Made by a program: the position numbers and the translations under genes
Notes under the pieces: model-generated
Told to the model about the DNA's origin: nothing
Database searches by the model: none
What the model saw: the letters and a program-made list of their open reading frames with translations, nothing else
Assembly: GCF_020080835.1 (NCBI RefSeq)
Contig: NC_058160.1
Span: 28,941,152-29,005,151, forward strand
Length of the DNA: 64,000 nucleotides
Direction: 5' to 3'
Source of the DNA: Cotesia glomerata
Taxonomy: Eukaryota; Arthropoda; Insecta; Hymenoptera; Braconidae
Part shown: one piece after another, positions 12,101-27,100 of the stretch
Layout: each line of letters opens with the position of its first letter
How positions within the stretch are numbered: the stretch's first letter is position 1

Positions 12101-15100
12101 TATCTCAGAAAATGTCCTAACACAATTCTTGTTAAAAGCAGAATTCAAAATTTCAATTTTAAGAGATCCATTACACTGAGAAAAAAAAAGTACGACTCTT
12201 GAAAAAATTTTTTTGTCACAAGAATATATATTGATAATTTTCAAGAATATATTTTCTTGTCTCAAGAATTGATCGAATTATTTTTTTTTTTTAATTCAAG
12301 TGAACCTATTCGCTTGTTAATCTATCAAAATTAATGCCAATATTTTATTACCATGATAGATATTAATATTCTTTTGTCAAAAAACCAAAATTTGTTTTAA
12401 ACGATTCTTGAGCCAAGAAATTTTTTTCCAGACAAAAATTTTTTTTTTCTCAGTGCACGGAAGTTGAATTTTTGCACACCCTAAAATATATTTTTTAATT
12501 AATAATTAAAAATTAAAAATACTTACAACATTGACAAAATTCAATGCCTCACAGAAGAAATAACCAGCAGCATAACTGTTGTGTAAATGTAACGTATCAA
12601 GAATATACTGAATAAGTCTTGATGTACGTTGTTGACGTTCTTGCTTAGTTTCAATAAGTGGACCACGCATGCCATCAGAAATCATTCTAATTTTGCCGTC
12701 TTCCCACTGCTTCCACATCCAGTGAGGCAAATAAAAGAGTATTCCTTGTAAGAATAGTAAAAAGGGAACCCATTGATAATATGAATGATATTTTTTTTCT
12801 CCAATATCTGTTCCAAGCCCAGGCCCTGCTACATGAGTACCGACTGGTTTTAATGCATTGTCTGGAAGAGTATATGTGTACGTTATCCAACAAAAGGTGT
12901 TTATTACATGTTCCGTTACTGCTGAATCAGCGATGCAGTTGATAGGATCACCTGAAATAAAATATAATATTTAAATATTAAGATAATTAATCATATTTTA
13001 TTTATATATTTACCAATCAAATTATTGGCTGTGACCATGATGCAACAGGCAAATAAAATTGCCGATGTGATTCTATAATGAGCTCTGAATATCATATTAT
13101 CAATTATGGCCTTGTCAATTAGGAACCTCACTTTCACAAAACCAGCGACCGCTGACAAAAGACCAAAAACTGCCATTTTTTAGCTATAACATAAAAATTT
13201 ATTTTGCTTTTAAAAACAAGTTAGAAATATGTTTTTGTTAAATAGTATAGTATGTACATTTATTGGGGGTTATTAACCAATTGATTGAGTGATATAACTA
13301 AGAGGTCAGTTGTCAATTAAATTTTTTACTAAGAAACTCTTCTTAAAAATTATTTATCAGATAAATTCTCCATATTATCAAATAAAATTTAACAATAATA
13401 ATTTAAACTAAATTAATCATTGACAAAATATTATTTGATAACTAAAATTCATTTTTAAATATTCTAATTTAAACAATAGTTACAAATAATACTGATATTA
13501 ACTACTGACGTCCTTGAGTTCATTTGACTCAATTTAAACGAATAAAATTCATTACAAATGTCTTAAATGCTAGATTTATTTTAATTATTGAAAGAATTTA
13601 TTTTTAACATAAGAAGAAATTTCTTTTTATTTATACATTACTGTCTACTTGCTTTTTAACAATTAAATTTAAAAAATTTTAATTATTTAGACCGTCAGTA
13701 ATGTTGATTTTTTTTTATAGTAAAATATAATTTATAACTATTATTTTATTTAAAAATTAAAGTTGGTGCAGTGTGCACTCAGCTTTATAATTCATGCCGG
13801 ATGAGTTAAATAATAATCACTCACTCATAATTTATTTTACTAACTATATTACACTAGATAAAGGATATAAAAGTAGTAATTATTAACAATGAAATGACTA
13901 ATAAAAAAATTGTCACAATTTAAAGATTAGATTACTAATTAATCTCTGATTCAATTTAACGTCATCATATAATAAGTAATTCATTATACATTATTTAAAT
14001 TACTTATGAGTTTTGATCAATTTAAATATTGGAGTTGAATTAAAAAAATATAAATAAATACAAAAAAAACCAAAATTCATAGTTAAACGTGTTAATTTAT
14101 CAAAAAATTTAAACTATATTCTTTTGCTATATAGTTTAGATTATTTTCAAAAGATTTGATAACAAAAATATTTTAAAATAAGATTTTAAAACATGATTAC
14201 GATAATTGAGTAATTTATTTAAATCTATTTATCATAATGAGTATGCAATTTTATAAAGTGTAGATATTTAATTAAATAATAATAATACTAAAGTTAGCCG
14301 ACGTTTTTAATTTTTTTTCAATTAAATTAGAGCAAAAAAATATTTTTTTAAAATTGCACTTGCATTTTTTCAAGTTTTTTAAAAATGACATTTTTTTTTT
14401 AGAATTTTTCTTACTGAAAAAATTATTAAAAAAAATTTTTTTTAATTTCATTTGTAAAAAGTTTGAAAAACTGTGCTATTAAAAAAAAAAACTTTTTCAG
14501 TTCTAATTTAATAAATTAAGCAAAATCAAAAAATAAAAATTGTCGGCTTACTTTATTATTATCTTAATTTTCATAAATAATAATGAAAGGCTGTGAAAGC
14601 AAAACTCGATTTACTTGAGTGCCTTTTTTATTTATTTAAAATATTATTATCATATTAAAAATAATAATACCGCATGTAAAAAACTATTTTATCTAGTTTT
14701 TTAAATTATGGTGTATGAAAACTTTACAGAAATTGCTTGACGTAATAGTTCTAGCTCGAGGCTAGATTGTTAACTATAAAGACTCATTTTATTACTCTCA
14801 GATGTATTTAATATATGTATTAAATAGATAAACAATTGCGTATGTATCTTGTATAATGTTGATAGTGTATATAACAACTTTTAATTACTCATTAACGAAC
14901 ATAATGCTCCGATTATTAAATAAACAATTTCAATTTCTTTTTTTTTTTCCCCGTTATTTTGAATCAGATGTAACAACAATCACATTAAACATTCACTTTC
15001 AAACTTTAATTCTTAAAATAATAATAACAATCACAATTTAAGAGTAAATCACCTCACCTAATTTTTATAAAACTCCAAATTTTAAATTATCACAAAATTA

Positions 15101-18100
15101 TTTAATTTTTTTCTTCTAATTATTATTAATAATTAGTTGAATATATTTTTGTTAAATAATAATTAAAAAAAAAAAAAAAAACAACACTGAATAAAAGAAA
15201 AAAGCACTCGATGCTTGGGGGCTTGGGCAGACTCAGGCTTCAGGGCTCAACAACTCGACTCAACGAAGAACAGAAAAAAAAAAGAAAAAAGAAATAGCGG
15301 TTATAAAAGACGCGCGTCGCGCCAACTCAGGGCCCGAAAAGCGACTCTGAGTGACTGGACTGAGAATCAACTGGCTGTGCCTGTATGCTGTACATATGTG
15401 CTAGTGCCTGGAATTATTGTATCTCTCTTTCTATTAGTTTGCTGGTGAAGTTGCGTGGGCCCCACCACCCGCCATATACGTACACATATACTTACATATT
15501 ATTTCTTCCATTTCTTCTTTTATATTAAATATGTAAGTACTACATTATGCTTCAAAAAATACCAATACACACAATGACATTTAAATTAGCAGACACTTGA
15601 CAATTTTTTAATTTTTTATAAATATAAATTAAGTCTAAAAAATCGTTTTTAAAAAATTGCATTTATAATTTTTTAGAGCTTCTTAAAATTTTAAATTGCA
15701 CTTGAAGTTTTTCAAGTTTTTTACAAATTAAATTTTATTTTTTTTTTAATAAAAAACTAAGGCTAGAAAATTATTTATAAAAAATTGCACTTAGTTTTTC
15801 AAATTTTTTACAAATGAAATTTTATTTTATTTTTTTTTTTAATAAAAAAACTAGGACTAGAAAATAATTTATAAAAAATTGCCCTTGTAATTTTTTATAG
15901 CTTCTAAAGAAGAAATTTTTTAAATAAATTTTTCTTCTTTATAATTTATTTATTAAAAAAATTCTAAAAATTACCAGATGTCTCTTAATTTGGATATTAT
16001 TGTAGATATATTTTTTTGAGATGTATTTGTTAATATTTATGTTTAAATTTACATTTTCAAGGTGTACAAATGTTTTATGATTCTTCAATGAAAACAAAAT
16101 CTTCAGCCATCTTAATATTACATACTTAGACAGTATGTATGTACACACAAGTACCCAAGTTAATAAAAGATTTTTTGTTTTCTGCATTTACTTTGTTCAA
16201 CTATACCATCAAGATCATTATCATCATCTTGGAATGATAAATAAATAGAATGCAGTAACCACTGCCAATATGTGGTTGAATAGTTGAATATATATATAGA
16301 AAGCTGAATTCTTAATATGTACTCACACCAAGAAAATTGTATATACCGGATGAGTTGAACAGACTCGAAGAGACCGATCAGACAAAGCTATACATAATAT
16401 AACATGAAATAGGTATATTATATGGTGGAGTACTGGATGGTGTTAGATGGGTAAGCCAAGGTTTGCAGCACGGTGAATACCATGCTGAGAATGAAAACGA
16501 GAACAAGAACCTGTTTCTCCTTTACCTTTGCTTAACTTTTACCCATTCTCAAGATTGCTGGAGATTTAAAATTGTTGCTGCTGCTGTTGGAGATGGAAAT
16601 GAAAATTTAGATTTAAGCGTAATGTGTTTTATGCAAATAGTGTATTAAGCTTAAAACTAAAGCTAATTTTATCAAGCTTTTAGATTTTAATTAATATTTC
16701 TTCTTTTTTTTTTATTATTCTCCGTTTTAATATAAATACTATTGTACTGTACTAGTATAAATATTTAATGTTTAATGGAAAATTTTAAACAATTAGTTGT
16801 CATTATAATATCATATTTAATATAATAATAATATTATACATTATGGAGAAGAAATATAAAAGAATATTTTATTTATTCTATATATTCATATTGGAGTTTA
16901 ATAAAAAACTCAAAATTATAAAACGAACAACCTATTATTAAATTATATCATGTATTATTATTATAATATATGTACAAATATAAAAAATATTTTTGTATGT
17001 ATTGAGTAAAGCGGAAGGTAAAGTACATTTAATAATACGTAATGTAGGATTGGTATTATGGGACTAATTGTAATTGAGGAGAGAGGACTTGACTCGTATT
17101 GTAACTTGCAACTCGCGAGATTTAACCCTGACATCTATTATATTATATTATGATATTATAATTATTATTTCGTTGTTGCATTGGAAAATTCCGTGCACTG
17201 ATTATCATAAGTTTAATTTTTAATTTCAAATTTATAATTTGTTAAAATAAAAAAAAATTACTTAGGTTTATTACTCTAATACATACTGCAAATTGTAACT
17301 AATACTTATATCTAAAGTACATTTAATATCTTTTACACCTTGAACTGTGATTAAGGTCGTTGATACAATTCGAGTTATTACATTTAAACCGATTTAATAA
17401 TAATGATAATTTATATTATAATATCAGTTGTAATTAATTTCGTAACATCTTTATTACTTATTATATAAAAATATATTGTATTAGATCACTACAACTGTTA
17501 ATATTTAATAAGCGAATTTTCTATAATTTTTTGTTTAATGAGAAAAATTTTAATTTAATGATACTGAAATTAACAAATTTTAGATTTTTATAACAAATAA
17601 ATTTAGCAAAATAATTCCACATTTAGAAATTTAAAAAAATTATAAGTGAGAATTTTTTTAAATATTTTTTTTCTAATAATTAATTTGTTAGAAAAATTAT
17701 CAGAAGTCTGCTAATTTCAATATCATTTAATTAAATAAAATACAACTCTTAATTTATGTAAAAGTGATGGTTAATGCTGATAAAATTTAAGAAGAATATG
17801 TTTTTTTTTTAATTCTGTAACTATTATTGTTATAGTAGTACAGTAAGCGCGAAAAAATGTTAAGTATGTACATATATATTTACAGCAGGTACCAGCAAAA
17901 ACCAGCGAAAAAAAAATAATAAGAATAATATAACCGATATCTTTGGAAAGGGACATAGGTCCAAAACAGCAAGACACCAAGACACCAAGACACCAAGATA
18001 TAACCCAGGCACTTAACTGAAAGATACTTACTAATATCTTAAGTGTAAACTGTATAAAAGAATAGGATAGAAGATATAACATTAGGTGAACTTTCCAGTC

Positions 18101-21100
18101 TCTGATCCACGCATTAAAGTCTCTTACATTCTTACACTCTTACTCTTTTATCAATTATCTCTTACCAATCATTTTTATATATAAATTTTTATATGTATAT
18201 ATGTATATGCATATATATGTGTTGGAGTGTATCTATTGCCATTGATATACCTATAACTAACATTGGTTTTGAGACATTCCATCAACCAGAAGAGTCTCTT
18301 ATCTTCTTTTTAATACACAGTAAAAATGATAAAAAAAAATTTTTAAATCACCCGAAATTGTCCTTTATAGTTTATTAATTAAAAAATACTATATATTATG
18401 ATTCTATACAGCAATTCATATATATTGTTATAAATTTATAATACTAAAAAGTTAGCTAATATTTTTAATTTTTTTCATTTATTAAATTGGAGCAAAAAAA
18501 ATTTTTTTTTTAAATTCTACTTAAAGCTTTTCAAATTTTTTACAAATGAAATTTTTTTGTCATAATTTATTCGGTAAAGAAAATTTTTTAATTTTTAGAT
18601 ATCTGCTAACTTAATTATTATTAAAAATATTACATTGAAATTAGCAAACACTTGATAATTTTTTTAATAAAAAACTAGGACTAGAAAATTATTTATAAAA
18701 AATTGCACTTGTAATTTTTTAGAGTTTCTAAAACTAGAATTTTTAAAATAAATTTTTCTTGGTACAATTTATTAGTTAAAAAATTTCTTAAAAATTGTCA
18801 GATGAATTTCAATTTCTCTATCATAAAAATATACATAAATTGCAAGTATATATATCAATGCACTTTCTTAATGGTTGAATATCTTCCAAGAAATATGAAT
18901 GCGTCACGATATATATTATAACAGTTTTATTCCGCCCACTACATTATTAAATACATACATAACTATCTACAGTTTAAATAGGTGTCTTTAAGTAAATAAA
19001 ATAATTTTAAAAACCATCTGATTAAATGAATAAAAAAAAATTCTATGTAGATTTAAAGAAAATATTTTATATTTATTATATGTAATTTTAAAAATTCTTA
19101 TGTTTAAGAAAACTTGGATTAGATTTGGTTCCACGTCAAGGAGCGCACATGGTCGAACCAGACTCTATGTCAGTAGTGGAACTTTACCATGTGGTAATTA
19201 TTATGATAATGATAAGAATATGTTCTTATACTATAAATAATGATTATAATAATTATTATTCTTTCTTTTTTTTTAGCACTTACAAAGCGCTGAAAATTCT
19301 CAAGGTGCATCAGCACGTGGAACCCTTCGTCGGAAAGAGCAAAAAAAAGTTTTAACTCATCATCTTTATTTTTGCATGCGAGATTTCGGACATTCAGTGG
19401 GAGAGGACACTGAAATATATTTTTCCCTGTGGGATTCTCGCCGCAATGAATATTTAAGTGAAAGATTTCTCGTTAGAATTTCCAAAGAGGGTTTTTCAAA
19501 TTATGTTGAAAAACTTCACAGCAATTGTACTATTTTTACTGATCTTGGTAACGCAGATCTAAGTCGTGATTTATACGTAATTGCTCATGTTATGCGTTGT
19601 GGTCGTATGCTTTACTCTGATTCTAATAAAAATAAATCTGGTGGAGTTGTCTATCGCCGACCACATGGAGTTGGAGTTTTATCTCTAGCTGAAGCTGCTC
19701 AGGATCATACTGAAGAACTTGAAATGACATTCAAGGTTTCATTATTTACTCATTTATTTATTTATCAGCCATTCAGAATTAAATAAATAAAAGTAATAAT
19801 AATTAATTAATTAACTAAATTAATAATTAATTGTTTTTATTTTTTTTTAAGGTTTATCAAGGAGAAGAAAAAGAATTTCATCAATTACATGAACAAATAA
19901 TAAAAAATAATAAATGTTCACCGTTACCGGGCCAACCAAATTATGGAATAGTAGTGTCTCTTCGAGTTTTACATGGAGAACTATCTCAAGTTCGTGATGA
20001 ACATCCACATTTATTTAAAAATTTATGTTTAACGCGTAAACTTGGTTTTTCTGATGTCATAATGCCGGGTGATGTGAGAAATGATTTGTACCTGAGACTA
20101 GAACGCGGAGAATTTGAGCGTGGTGGTAAATCTACTGGTAAAAATATTGAGGTAAATTTATTTTTATCAATAAATAATAATAAATAACAACCTTGCAGTC
20201 ACTATGTGACTGCCGTGATTTGTAAACTAAAAAAAATGAAATTTTGCTTTATTAAATAATGAATTCTGTTAAATTGCACTGTACTTTCTTGAATATTTAC
20301 ATTTTTAAAGATATAAGCTCATTTTGATGTTACACTCATCAAGAGCTTTCATTTGAGTACCCACATGCATTTTTATATATTTTTCATATATTCATATATA
20401 TATATAATATATAAAATATATGAAAAATTGATGTGGGTACTCAAATGAAAGGTCTCGATGAGTGTAACATCGGGATGAGCTTATATCTTTAAAAATGTCA
20501 TTAGTTCACAAGATATTTATTAAATTGCACTGTACTTTCTTAACTATTGACATTGTTAAAGATCTAAGCTCATCTTGATGTTACACTCGTCAAGAGCTTT
20601 CATTTGAGTACCCACATGCATTTTGATATATTTTTCATATATTCATATATATAATATATATAAATATATAAAATATATGAAAAATTGATGTGGATACTCG
20701 AATAAAATGAAAGGTCTCGATGAGTGTAATGTCGGGATGAGCTTATATCTTTAAAAATGTCAATATTTCACAAGATATTTGTTAAATTACATTGTAATTT
20801 CTTAACTATTTACTTTTTTAAAGATACAAGCTCATCCCGATGATACACTCATCAAGAGCTTTCATTTGAGTACCCAAATGCATTTTCATATATTTTTCAT
20901 ATATTCATATATATAATTATATAAAATATATTAAAAATTGATGTGGGTACTCAAATAAAAGGTATTGATGAGTTTAACATCGGGATGAGCTTATATCTTT
21001 AAAAATCTCAATAGTTCACAAGATAGATGGTCATTTCTTAATTGTGTATCTAGAGATAAATACAATAATAATAATTATTTTTATCAATTTATTAATTTGT

Positions 21101-24100
21101 ATGTAGGTAACAATGTTGGTACTTGATGCTGAAGGAAAACCACTGGAAGGCTGTCTATTTGGGGCTGCTGGTATGGAAGGTAGTTCAGAATACCAAAGTT
21201 TAGTAATATATCATCACAATAGTCCTTATTGGGGCGAAACTGTAAGATTAGCTGTGCCAATTGAAAAATTTTACGGTAGCCATATAAGATTTGAATTTCG
21301 TCATTGTTCCAGTAAGTTTTGAAAAAACAAAAATTTTTTTCCACTACATGTATATATAGTAAAAAAATATTAAATATAAATTATTTTTATAAAATTTTAG
21401 CTCGTGAAAAAAGTGACAAAAAATTATTTGATTTTGCATTTGTCCGTTTAATGGAACCAGATGGTGGTGCTACTATTCAAGACGGCCTACACGAGCTTTA
21501 TTTATATAAATGCGAAGAAAAGAGTAAATTAGATTCATTGAGTTACCTATCATTACCATCAAACGCCCGAGAATCAAATAATCAAAGTGTAACAGGATTT
21601 ACAAGATCATCAAAAGAAGCTGTATTTATAAAAACATTATTGTGTAGCACAAAGTTAACTCAAAATGTTGATTTATTGAGTTTATTACAATGGAAAGCAC
21701 ATCCAGAAAAAATATCAGAAGCTTTGGGACGTGTGTTACGTTTAGACGGTGAAGAGCTTGTTAAATTTTTACAAGACATACTTGATGCATTATTTGCAAT
21801 GTTTCATACTGAGGATGGTAATTCAACAGCCCACTCAGGATTAGTATTCCAAGTATTGGTTTCAATTTTTAGTCATTTAGAGGATTCTAAATTTCAACAT
21901 TTCAAGCCAGTTATAGATGCTTATATATCTGGACATTTTGCAGCAGCGTTAGTTTATAAAGGTTTACTGAGCAGTGTTCAACATTGCGCTGATTGGGTTA
22001 CTGCTGCTGAAAAACAAGAGCCTATTATGAAATGTTTTCGTTCACTTGAGTATATATTTAAATTTATAATACAAAGTAGATTATTATTTGCACGTGCTAC
22101 TGCTGGACAATTTGAGGACAGTTTCAAGCGTGATTTATACTGTGTATTTTCAGCATTAAATAAAATGCTTCAATTAACATATGATACTGTATTATATTCT
22201 CAAGTAGCATTATTATTATCAATATCTTCAGTATTTGAACAATTAGAAGTAGTATTACCGGTACTAGAAGTGGCTAAATTATCATGTACAATGCTTGATT
22301 CAGTACCACGTGATCCACCACCACAATTACTTCAAGCAAAATTAACAGCTATAAAAAATTTTGTTACTTCAATATTATTTCAAGATGATGAAAGTAGAAA
22401 TTTATTATTAATAACTATTTGCCGTCATTTAAGAATACATTTAGCCAGAAGAGAAGAATTAAGATCTTGTACAGATATACTTGGTGAAATATTAAGTTTT
22501 TTATATAAACGTGGATTTGATAATAATAAGGTGAATAATTGTATTCACCATGACATTGAAATAATTTGTCTGTCTATATTAGATGTTTTAATACAAACAA
22601 TATTAATTATTATAAATGCAAGTGGTCCTGTATTAGGATCTCTAGTGGCCTGTTTAATAGGGCTTATTCAACAATTAGACGAGTATCACTATGCAAGATT
22701 ATGGGAAGAATTAACAACTCATAATAATGATCGTAAACCGCTTAAAGATTTTTTATTACGTGTGTTTTTAGTATTAAAAGATCTTGTACGTCAAGAAATA
22801 TTTTCACCAGATTGGTTAGTTATGAGAATGCAAGCTAATAATGTTATTTTAAAATCATTACAAGAATTGGCACAACCATTGGCATTTAAATTTCTTCATG
22901 GTAATTTTGATTCTCAACTGTGGTCTACCTATTTTAATTTAGCTGTTAATTATTTAACACAACCATCACTTCAATTGGAAAAATTTTCTGAAGTAAAACG
23001 GGAAAAAATTGTTGAAAGATACGGTGATATGAGAGTACTTATGGGATTTCAAATATTGTCAATGTGGTCCCACTTGGGTGAACGTAAATTAGAATTTATA
23101 CCGGGTATGGTTGGACCATTTCTCGAAGTTACCCTTGTTCCTGAAAGTGAGCTACGTAAAGCAACTCTGCATATTTTTTTCGACATGATGGAGTGCGAGC
23201 AGCGAGCTAGAGGCAGCTTTAAGTCTGTTGAATCTGAGCTTATTGATAAATTAGATATTTTGATAAGCGAAAATAAAGGAGATGATGAATACCGCCAATT
23301 ATTCAATACAATGTGAGTATTATTTATTAAATTTATTTTAATAATTCATTTATTAATCACCTTGCATTTGGTTAATTTTGCTTATTAAAATTTTAATGCT
23401 GCTTGAAGGGAGCATCTTAGCGCTGTGTAAGTTAATTTATATTTATATTTATTTGAAAAGAAACGCCTTCGGGAATTCACAACAATATCTTACATTTTTA
23501 TGTGTAGAATGTTTAGTTAATATTTATAAACCCTTAGTTAAAAAAACTGATAGAAAAGAATTGAAAAGCGGTCACTCCATGCAAACTGTATATCTATATG
23601 TAAAGTACAAGACCTAGTTATTGACACTTGCAATTTTATTTTAATTAAAAAAAACAAGTCAACTCTAATAAATTAATAAATATATTTTTTGAGTTATAAA
23701 TTTTAAGATAATTGATTTTTTGAGAACATTTTATTTTTTTAATTAGAACAAAATTTCAAGTGTCAAACAACTAGGTCAGTGTCAATAATTGGGTCCTTTA
23801 CCTTACAAACAAAAGAATTGAAATTATTGAAAAGAATTCGAATTTCATCATTTTTAATTCTTTTCAATCAATATTTTTCAACAGAAACAGAAAATAAAAT
23901 CTGTAAAGATTGATTTAAGAGATTTGAGAGAAGAGAAAAACAAAAAAAAATTTTTAATAATTGATAATTAACAATTTATAATCACTATTTGTAAACCTGT
24001 AATATTATTTTAGAATCAGCCTTTTTGCTTCACTTTTTATCTTATCTGCTGGTTCTCCAAAAATGTCAATATCAATCTTCAATTTAAAAGAAAAAAAATT

Positions 24101-27100
24101 TTATATTAATTATTTATATTAATTTTTTTTTCTTTTTCATACAAAGGCTATTAGATCGCGTACAATCAGAAGATCCAACGTGGAAAGACAGTGGAACAGC
24201 ATTTATTACTTCAGTTACGAGGCTTCTCGAACGACTTTTAGACTATCGAAGTGTTATACAAGGTGACGAGAACCGTGACAAACGGATGTCATGCACGGTC
24301 AATTTATTGGTAAGAAAATAATATTCTTATTTATTATCAATTATCATGTTAACGTTAATAATATAGATATTATTTCTCTGATCATTAAATTCATTTTATT
24401 ATTACGAGTGATAATTGACCGTGAAAAGAAACTATATATAGGTGTTTGTTTCTTCACAGTTAGTATATAAAGAGGATTATTATTAAATAGATACTTGTTC
24501 AGTGTGGTTTAATAAATTTATTGTTTTTATATCAATATTGATGAAATAATAAATATTCATGGGACCTATTTCATTGTTTCTGCAGAATTTTTACAAGAAT
24601 GAATTCAACCGCAAGGAAATGTATTTACGATACATTTACAAGCTTCATGATCTCCATTTGGCAGCTGAAAATTACACCGAAGCGGGATTCACGATGAAAC
24701 TTTATGCTGATCAATTAAGTTGGGACGGAACTATACTACCTGCTGATCATGCACATCCTCAACAAGCCGAGTGGCAAAGGAAGGAACTCCTCTATTATCA
24801 AATAATTCATTATTTTGATCGTGGTAAGTGTTGGGAAAAAGGGATTCCACTTTGTAAAGAGCTAGCTGGGCTTTATGAAACCCGGTTATATGATTATGCA
24901 AAGCTCAGTCAAATTTTGAAGATGCAAGCTAAATTTTTGGATAATATATTAACACAATTAAGACCTGAACCAGAATATTTTCGGGTTGGATTTTATGGTC
25001 TTAGTTTTCCACTATTTGTTCGGGTAAGTTTATTAATTATTAATTATTTATTATAATTAAATAATAATTTAGGGTCAGACCTATTTTTGGCCATAAAAAA
25101 TAGATGAATTGATGGATCATCATAATTTTTTTTTTAATTTCTTTATTTTTACGGTGGATTTATGGCGGTGATATTGAAAATATCAAAAAATTAATATTTC
25201 AATTAAAAAATTATCTTTGAAAGTTGGAAAAAATTTTGGCTTTCATGTTTTTGGATAAAATTTATATTTTATCTTTTTTTGATATTTTGATATATTTTTT
25301 TTTTTAAAGTACACAAAAAAATTTACAATTAAAAAAAAAAGTTGAATATCACAATTTTCTAAAAAATGTATAAATTTTTTTGAAAATTTGTTAAAATTGT
25401 GATAATCAACTTTTTTTTTTTTAATTGCTCATTTTTTTATGCATTTTTCAAAAAAAATATATCAATAAAATCAAATAAAAATTTCATTCAAAAAAATAAA
25501 AATTAAAATCGTTGACTCCACTTATAAATACTTACCTTTTGTTTAATATTAAATTACAGAATAAATTATTTATTTATCGTGGTTTGGAGTATGAGAGAAT
25601 AGGTGCCTTTACTCAAAGACTTCAAACAGAATTTCCAAGTGCGCAAATACTAATGAAAAATTCCCCACCGGATGAGAGTATTATAACAGCTGAAGGTCAA
25701 TGTAAGTTGTCTCAATATAATTATTATTAATAATATATTATTTAATAAATTAAATAAATTAATTAATAAGTTATTTATTATCGTAGATATTCAAATTTGT
25801 AATGTCAAACCAATACCAGAGGAAGGTAGTTTAGCATGTACAGTTGGAGAAATACCAGAGCGTGTTGTAGCATTTTATTTAGTAAATGATGTACGTAAAT
25901 TTACATTTGATCGACCGCTCCACCGAGGTCCAGTTGACCGTGAAAATGAATTTAAATCACTGTGGATAGAACGCACAACATTAACCACAGAAGCTAAATT
26001 ACCAGGTATATTACGTTGGTTTGAAGTAATTGAAAGGCGCTCTGAATTATTGGCCCCAGTCCAGTATGCATGTGAAACAATGCAAAACGTTGAAAATGAA
26101 TTGCGTCGTTTGGTCGCTCAATATACCGCCGAGCCACATCGTAATATTAATCCATTCAGCATGAGATTGCAGGGAATAATAGATGCTAATGTTATGGGAG
26201 GAATAACAAAATATCAAGAGGCATTTTTGACTGGTGAATTTTCTCGACAAAATCCTGAAATGCTACCACATGTTAATAAATTAAAAAATTTAATTCTTGA
26301 TCAAATAAGTGTCCTCGAATCAGGTCTTGTCCTTCATGGACAAATAGCACCACCAGGAGTTCAACCACTTCACAAAAGATTGATTGAAAGGTTCACACAG
26401 TTGAAACAAAGTCTGGGTAATTTAACAAGACAACGTACTATTCATCAAGACAGTATTATTAATTCACCGTTGCCACCATTGCCGATAAATAACACCAATA
26501 ATAATGGTAGTAGTTATAGTAATAATAATAGTAATAATGATAAACAACGACCAGCAACTTTAGATACTATAGGATCAAGATTATCACATGCTGACAGTGA
26601 TGGATTGCCAGAAGATGAGGGATTTTATACAAGAGTTGATGGAACACCACCTCCAATACCACAACGTGAAGTGCGGCCCCGATCTGTTGGTTACGGATCA
26701 ACACCACCAAGACTCACTCATCACAGGACACTCAGTAAGCCTCTAAGTCCAAAGTTACCTCTTCGACATTCGTTGCCTACGCCGACTGATGGGCAAGATG
26801 GAGGGTCTATAGCTAATATAAGAATCTCTTGGAGTGAACCTGGACCCCCATCAACAACAGAAACAATAATAACAACAACAGCTACTACAACCACGACAAT
26901 TAACATAGAATCAACCTCACCTGAACAAGCACCGCCTCTACCACCTCGTGGTTGTACTCCAGATAAACGTGAATCAAATAATGCAACTACTGTTGTTGGG
27001 ATACCCGCACCTCCAGCTCCTCCTAAAAGATTAGCTACTCAGCGACGGAATACTGATTGGAGCACTGAGGATGATATTATTGATAGTAATTCGAATGATT

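Noticed and set aside
15215..15448. 77-codon forward frame in a GC-rich patch of the DOCK intron
   Set aside because: Basic, low-complexity peptide with no family features; better explained as a promoter or non-coding exon region for inx3.
20186..21060. CRISPR-like array because of regular palindromic repeats
   Set aside because: Eukaryotic intron; repeats are 220 bp inverted modules without unique spacers or cas genes.
20186..21060. Classic Helitron
   Set aside because: No TC start, and the CTAA near the far end is not set in a clear A/T target with a nearby 3' hairpin; only a loose resemblance to Helentron/DINE structure remains.
25512..25559. Upstream start for the DOCK exon at 25560 (frame opening at 25512)
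   Set aside because: The part before 25560 lies in a MITE end and before a clear ATTACAG acceptor; the protein family continues from NKLFIYRG.
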